Of a DNA stretch of 64,000 nt, positions 60,756 to 64,000 are shown one piece after another; the stretch's first letter is position 1; every line of letters starts with the position of its first letter. The notes under the pieces were generated by a model. The model was given only the letters and a program-made list of their open reading frames with translations. It did not search any database and had not been told where the DNA came from. Source of the DNA: Vibrio coralliilyticus ATCC BAA-450 (GTDB lineage: Bacteria; Pseudomonadota; Gammaproteobacteria; Enterobacterales; Vibrionaceae); the NCBI RefSeq assembly GCF_000176135.1, contig NZ_ACZN01000014.1, forward strand, positions 124,001 through 188,000, in the 5' to 3' direction. Both the position numbers and the translations under genes were made by a program.

Positions 60756-61319
60756 CTAGACATCATCTTTTGTGATATTCGTAGCCTTTGGACTAAAAAG
60801 CTGTTCTACCGTTTTCATTGGTAAAAACATACGTATACGCCCATTATGCTCACACAAAACCTCAAAGCCAAACTTAGTATAGAATGCTTGTGCGGAGTCG
60901 GTAAGGCAGTCCACAATAATGGCATAAGCTCTCATGTGGTGATTCACTTCCCAAAGATACTTTAACGCTCGAATTAAACTGATTTTGCCTAATCCTGAGC
61001 CATGAAATTCTTTATGCACCGCTAGCTGAGCTAATAAAAAAACCGGAATGGGATATCTAGGCAACTTTTTCGCTAACTTAGCAGGTAAAGTTTCACGACT
61101 GATTGAACTAGGAGCAACACTGTAAAATGCGCAAATAGCATACTTCTGATTAAGCAGTGGTTGAGAGCTTGGTAAAACCACCGTTCGGCTGATGCCTGCT
61201 TGCATGTGTTTTGCTGCTTGCGTTTTTATAAATGTATTTAACTCTGATTCACCACAATCAAATGAGCTGCGATCATGCTTGGATTTACTAAGTTCAACGA
61301 ACTCTTTTCCCCAACTCAC
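60756..61319 (-). CDS. TacT/AtaT-type GNAT toxin
   Basis: A 187-residue GNAT toxin. Features: FDCGESELNTFIKTQAAKHM (about 20-39, the toxin-specific N-terminal block), PIPVFLLAQLAVHKEFHGSG then GKISLIRALKYLW (acetyl-CoA loop, HGSGLG), and the catalytic Tyr context QAFYTKFGFEVL. Such enzymes acetylate the amino group of charged tRNAs and stop translation. The gene overlaps the DUF1778 antitoxin by four bases, with the antitoxin first, the standard tacAT order. All key residues look intact. Confidence 0.92.
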   Translation of the reverse strand: MSWGKEFVELSKSKHDRSSFDCGESELNTFIKTQAAKHMQAGISRTVVLPSSQPLLNQKYAICAFYSVAPSSISRETLPAKLAKKLPRYPIPVFLLAQLAVHKEFHGSGLGKISLIRALKYLWEVNHHMRAYAIIVDCLTDSAQAFYTKFGFEVLCEHNGRIRMFLPMKTVEQLFSPKATNITKDDV

Positions 61320-61585
61320 TTGATACCACTCTCATTGGCCAATTTCGCTGCATCGAGCAAAGCTTGATTGGGAGCCTTTGCTTTGTCACATGCCATCATG
61401 AATTCATCGAAGACAGTCTCTTTGACTACGATACTTTCGTGCTGTTCAATTACCTGAGTGGCGTCTTCATCCATAAGTCTGACTACATACTCAGTAAGGC
61501 TTCTAAGACCCAGTAAAGCCGATGCTTTCTCCGCTTTTGCCTTGATCTCTTCGTCAAGGCGAATATCTAAACGTGCTGTTGCCAT
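61316..61585 (-). CDS. DUF1778 antitoxin (TacA-like)
   Basis: An 89-residue ribbon-helix-helix antitoxin starting MATARLDIRLDEEIKAKAEK, then SLTEYVVRLMDEDATQVIEQ and a toxin-neutralising tail ending LLDAAKLANESGIK. AGGAG lies ahead of this ATG; the 17 codons of upstream frame are unlike the family. It represses its own operon and blocks the GNAT toxin. Repeated ACGGAT-type palindromes in the promoter are its likely operators. Confidence 0.92.
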   Translation of the reverse strand: MATARLDIRLDEEIKAKAEKASALLGLRSLTEYVVRLMDEDATQVIEQHESIVVKETVFDEFMMACDKAKAPNQALLDAAKLANESGIK

Positions 61586-61593
61586 AAAATCTC

Positions 61594-61677
61594 CTTTGTA
61601 CGGATACATTCCGTAATGATGAATATTGTAGAGCAAAGTTTGGATTTACACAATTTGTACGGATAATTTACGGAAGT
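61594..61677. promoter_or_regulatory. duplicated operator of the tacAT-type operon
   Basis: TTTGTACGGATACATTCCGT (from 61595) and TTTGTACGGATAATTTACGG (from 61654) are two imperfect palindromic copies about 59 bases apart, flanking the promoter of the antitoxin gene. They fit ribbon-helix-helix binding. Confidence 0.6.
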
Positions 61678-61689
61678 AAAGAGTGTTCT

Positions 61690-62570
61690 AGTCCAATAGC
61701 TTTGGACACCTCGCTAAGTGAATTACAATCATCTAGCGAGGTAACCATGAGTAACAAGTAAAAGCGCACCGTTCATGAGTCTCACAGGAATTGGACGCAC
61801 TACTCGTAGGGTTTTCTTTATCTGCTCACCGTTCCGTGCTCGTCGTAAACCAAAACGCCAACCCTTGCTTGAAAACCTCCCCAGAGTCGTTAGTCACCAT
61901 GAGCAAGAGAGCATACATTGTCCGGATTGTGGTGATGAACTACATACCATAGGGGAAGGCATCTCCGAAAAGTTGATTTTTAGCCCTGCCAAGGTTGAAG
62001 TTGAGCAACAAGGGGAATTAACCGCCGTCTATCAAGCCTCTATGGCAACAACGGTTTTGCCAAAAAGCTTTGCCACACCAAGTCTCGTTGCCCAGATCAC
62101 AGTCATGAAGTTTCAATATGGCTTACCGTTAACTCGCATCGAGTCGTTATTTGGTGATTGGAGTATTGATATCAGTCGTCGAACACTGGCTGACTGGAGT
62201 GTTCAGGGCGCGGAGATTTTAGAGTGTGTTTGGGCCCACCTTCGAAGCATCTGCTCTCCATGCAGACGAAACGCCTGTCAAAGTGATTAGCAGTGATAAG
62301 GGTAAAACCTACATGTGGGTGGTAGTGCTCTGGCACGGATGGTCCAGAACCGCCAATCTATAATGAGAATGCCCACAATACTGTGTTATGCGACTACCAA
62401 ATGGGCCGTTCTCGGCAGTATGCTTGGATATCAGGGCTATCTGCATGTTGACGGTTACAAAGGTTATCATGATACAGCAGCCACTCGCGTAGGTTGCTGG
62501 GCTCACGCATGTCGTAAGTTTATTGAGGCACAGAAGGAGCAAGGTAATGATGAGGATGGCGGGCATATCG
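61690..62570 (+). pseudogene. IS debris: IS3-like head and IS66 transposase fragments
   Basis: After an inverted repeat ACCTCGCTA/TAGCGAGGT (61708-61742) comes a stub reading MSNK then a stop, like an IS3-type OrfA start. From about 61800 an IS66 TnpC reads in frame: RVVSHHEQESIHCPDCGDEL, SEKLIFSPAKVEVEQQGELT, FQYGLPLTRIESLF. It shifts frame near 62250 (HADETPVKVISSDKGKTYMW) and again (GYLHVDGYKGYHDTAATRVG, CWAHACRKFIEAQKE), ending at about 62560. Multiple frameshifts and a missing C-terminus make it inactive. It abuts the second cassette run. Confidence 0.8.
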
Positions 62571-62594
62571 CGTTAACTCACATCAACACGTTTG

Positions 62595-63092
62595 CTATGC
62601 CTGTGCCAACGTTTTCAATGAAATCGGGACGATGAGCTTATGAACGGGAGCAACAAAAAACATGTACACTTTGCCAAATAGGTTATGGACATGCACCACA
62701 GTGGTGGCGTGTACTGTGATGCTATCGCCGCTGACGTCCAGTAAAAACGACACTCTGACATCAAGATGTTTATCGCAGTCTTCTAAGACAATTTCCGTAT
62801 CACTCTTGCTGTGTAACGTGAAAATACCGATCCTCTCACCAACGCGAATGTTTGCGGCCTTTTCTTCGGACACCGCATCCTGAAGTCGGCCTAAGTGCTT
62901 TAAACCAAGCCGTGAGACGATGCGATTTCTCGTTGCCATTAAGAATGAAACCCAGGCTGGCGTTTGCTTCGCGATTTCAAGATAAACATCGAGTGCGGTC
63001 TGATTATTGTTGGGAATTTCGCGTGAAAAGCTATCAGCGAAATAAGCCCCATTGGCATAAGCAAACAACTTAGAATGTTTTGGAATTGACAT
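62595..63092 (-). CDS. DUF2867 domain protein
   Basis: A 165-residue protein starting MSIPKHSKLFAYANGAYFAD with AGGAGAAAAC upstream. VRVGERIGIFTL-type strand (here NIRVGERIGIFTLHSKSDTE), EIVLEDCDKHLDVRVSFLLD and THVHNLFGKVYMFFVAPVHK-like end (VVHVHNLFGKVYMFFVAPVH) follow the DUF2867 pattern of helix-grip-like proteins. Function unknown. DUF2867 genes are frequent in Vibrio integron cassettes. An attC-like site lies just upstream. A longer frame to 63164 crosses that site and is rejected. Confidence 0.82.
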   Translation of the reverse strand: MSIPKHSKLFAYANGAYFADSFSREIPNNNQTALDVYLEIAKQTPAWVSFLMATRNRIVSRLGLKHLGRLQDAVSEEKAANIRVGERIGIFTLHSKSDTEIVLEDCDKHLDVRVSFLLDVSGDSITVHATTVVHVHNLFGKVYMFFVAPVHKLIVPISLKTLAQA

Positions 63093-63107
63093 AGTTTTCT
63101 CCTGAAA

Positions 63108-63190
63108 GGCACAACGCCCAACCCATACCACCGCAAAACCCAACGATGGCGTGAGAGAGGCCAAACGTGGGCAGTCACGCTTAAATGCCG
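63108..63190 (-). repeat. attC-like site
   Basis: The minus strand carries ATCGTTGGGTTTTGCGG then TGGTATGGGTTGGGCGTTG, sharing ATCGTTGGGTTTTG and TGGTATGG with the site at 63550. GTTGGGC fits the GTTRRRY core. It separates the YnfA and DUF2867 genes. Confidence 0.55.
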
Positions 63191-63191
63191 G

Positions 63192-63524
63192 CTATGTGGT
63201 TCTGGGCGCAAACATTATGATTGCCATACCCAACATCGCGACCGAAACCCCAACGATATCCCATAAACTAGGACGAATGCCGTCAACAACCCACAGCCAC
63301 AAAATGGCGACAAAAATGTAAACACCACCATAAGCGGCATAAACTCTCCCTGCTGCGGTAGGATGTAAAGATAACAACCAAGCGAACAGAGCAAGACAGA
63401 AAGCGGCGGGCACCAAAAGCCAAGCGGATTTATCTTCCTTTAACCAAAGGTAGGGTAAGTAACAACCGAGTATCTCCGCTACGGCTGTTACAACGAAAAG
63501 CCCGATGGTTTTTAACTCTAGCAA
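63192..63524 (-). CDS. YnfA family membrane protein
   Basis: A 110-residue protein with four hydrophobic helices: [60 protein letters not shown] and [33 protein letters not shown] and [12 protein letters not shown] are YnfA signatures (small multidrug-resistance-like fold). It may export cationic compounds as suggested for some relatives. YnfA is a classic integron cassette gene in vibrios, and the attC-like sites on both sides agree. Confidence 0.9.
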   Translation of the reverse strand: MLELKTIGLFVVTAVAEILGCYLPYLWLKEDKSAWLLVPAAFCLALFAWLLSLHPTAAGRVYAAYGGVYIFVAILWLWVVDGIRPSLWDIVGVSVAMLGMAIIMFAPRTT

Positions 63525-63549
63525 CTGAATTTCCTATTGTGACGAACAC

Positions 63550-63622
63550 CGGATAACGCTGCGTTAAGGGCAACGCTACGACTGAACCTAACCATACCAT
63601 TTTAAACACAAAACCCAACGAT
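63550..63622 (-). repeat. attC-like site
   Basis: The minus strand begins ATCGTTGGGTTTTGTG, contains TGGTATGGTTAGG, and ends GCGTTGCCCTTAACGCAGCG followed by TTATCC. The CTTAACGCaGCGTTA end is the Vibrio-type form. It lies about 30 bases upstream of the YnfA start. Confidence 0.6.
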
Positions 63623-63709
63623 AGAAGGCGCAATACCAATCAGCGTGATGGAAACCTCGGCACCACACCAGTTGCTCGTCAGTAAGATGAAGACTATGAA
63701 GCGCAGCAT
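63602..63709 (-). CDS. very small signal-peptide-like ORF ending in attC
   Basis: A 35-residue frame, MLRFIVFILLTSNWCGAEVS then ITLIGIAPSIVGFCV, whose stop lies inside the attC-like site. It looks like a signal peptide plus a stub. It may be a tiny cassette gene or the front of one truncated by recombination. No ribosome site stands out. Confidence 0.35.
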   Translation of the reverse strand: MLRFIVFILLTSNWCGAEVSITLIGIAPSIVGFCV

Positions 63710-64000
63710 TCTACCTCTCTCGGACAGAAGGATGTAATGTCGAAAAAAAACGGTTCTGCCAAGCATGTGAAGGGGGAAGGGGTGACTGATTTGGGTATTT
63801 GGATGGTTTGGCCTGTGATATCGAAGATTTGGTTGGTGATTTTGACTGAATTTGCCGACAGGGAAGCACTGGGCTTTGTGATGACGACCTCAATCTCTGT
63901 CCGCCTCCTCGCTGGGGCCGGCGCGGCGTAAACGCTGATGGGGCAGATAAAGGGAGAGGGGCGCTCAAGATGAACCGTCGGTTTGGTACCAAAAATAGGG
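63694..64000 (-). other. open frame running off the window, coding status uncertain
   Basis: The minus strand is open from the window edge to a TAG at 63694, including TEIEVVITKPSASLSANSVK, ITNQIFDITGQTIQIPKSVT and FTCLAEPFFFDITSF. It may be the tail of a gene or a repeated non-coding element; no family is recognised. Confidence 0.3.

Noticed and set aside
63737..63931. A 64-codon plus-strand frame at the window end
   Set aside because: The opposite strand is open across the whole segment with more protein-like sequence, and no ribosome site suits the plus frame.

Overview
The window looks like an accessory-rich part of a Vibrionaceae-type marine gammaproteobacterial chromosome. The basis is gene content: a NUDIX/PAP2 fusion, a DUF2860 outer-membrane protein, many LysR regulators, CspA-type cold-shock genes, and short minus-strand genes preceded by integron-attC-like ends. 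The genus cannot be fixed from the sequence alone, and no rRNA or tRNA gene was seen.

Layout. 0-5.3 kb: a DNase I-type nuclease, a DUF6058-like protein, a MAPEG protein, a TPR protein, a tiny DUF6435-like protein and the NUDIX/PAP2 fusion. 5.4-13 kb: metabolic and transport genes (LysR with divergent MFS pump, MepB-like, BASS symporter, quinone oxidoreductase) and an AAA/DUF234 ATPase behind a long inverted repeat. 13.5-20.2 kb: small genes, cold-shock genes (one leader duplicated in front of an unrelated ORF) and decayed or orphan toxin-antitoxin genes (hipBA, higBA, vapB). 20.4-24 kb: two LysR regulators, each divergent from a short-chain dehydrogenase-like or NAD(P)-binding gene. 24-27 kb: pseudogenes, an integrase stub and a DUF4143 ATPase.

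27.5-36.7 kb is mostly a minus-strand run of short unrelated genes (CYTH, MazG, membrane protein, TIGR03643, CHMI-like, deoxyribosyltransferase-like, nucleotidyltransferase, GNAT, thioesterase, unknown). Several have a TTAAGG-containing attC-like end just upstream, so it reads as a sedentary integron cassette array. The same pattern returns at 62.6-63.7 kb (DUF2867, YnfA). A plus-strand two-gene module with two tandem palindromic operators and its own terminator sits inside the run at 29.7-30.8 kb.

37-47.7 kb: a large secreted FG-GAP protein, a GlxA-type regulator, an EAL protein, an HD-like protein, a lipoprotein, Ohr, RidA, a structured-RNA candidate and a GNAT. 48.9-54 kb holds the most striking locus. 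It is a stand-alone threonyl-tRNA synthetase lacking the N-terminal TGS and editing domains. It is preceded by a 15-residue leader peptide with four Thr codons among its last five, and by a perfect Rho-independent terminator with competing stems, which together have the layout of a transcription attenuator. A DUF2860 porin-like protein and a chemoreceptor follow. 54-64 kb: a 10-copy heptamer repeat bounded by inverted repeats, a tandem DJ-1/PfpI protein with an AraC regulator, a glycosyltransferase, a DUF4238-like protein, a broken vapB copy, an intact TacA/TacT-type pair, IS66 debris and the second cassette run.
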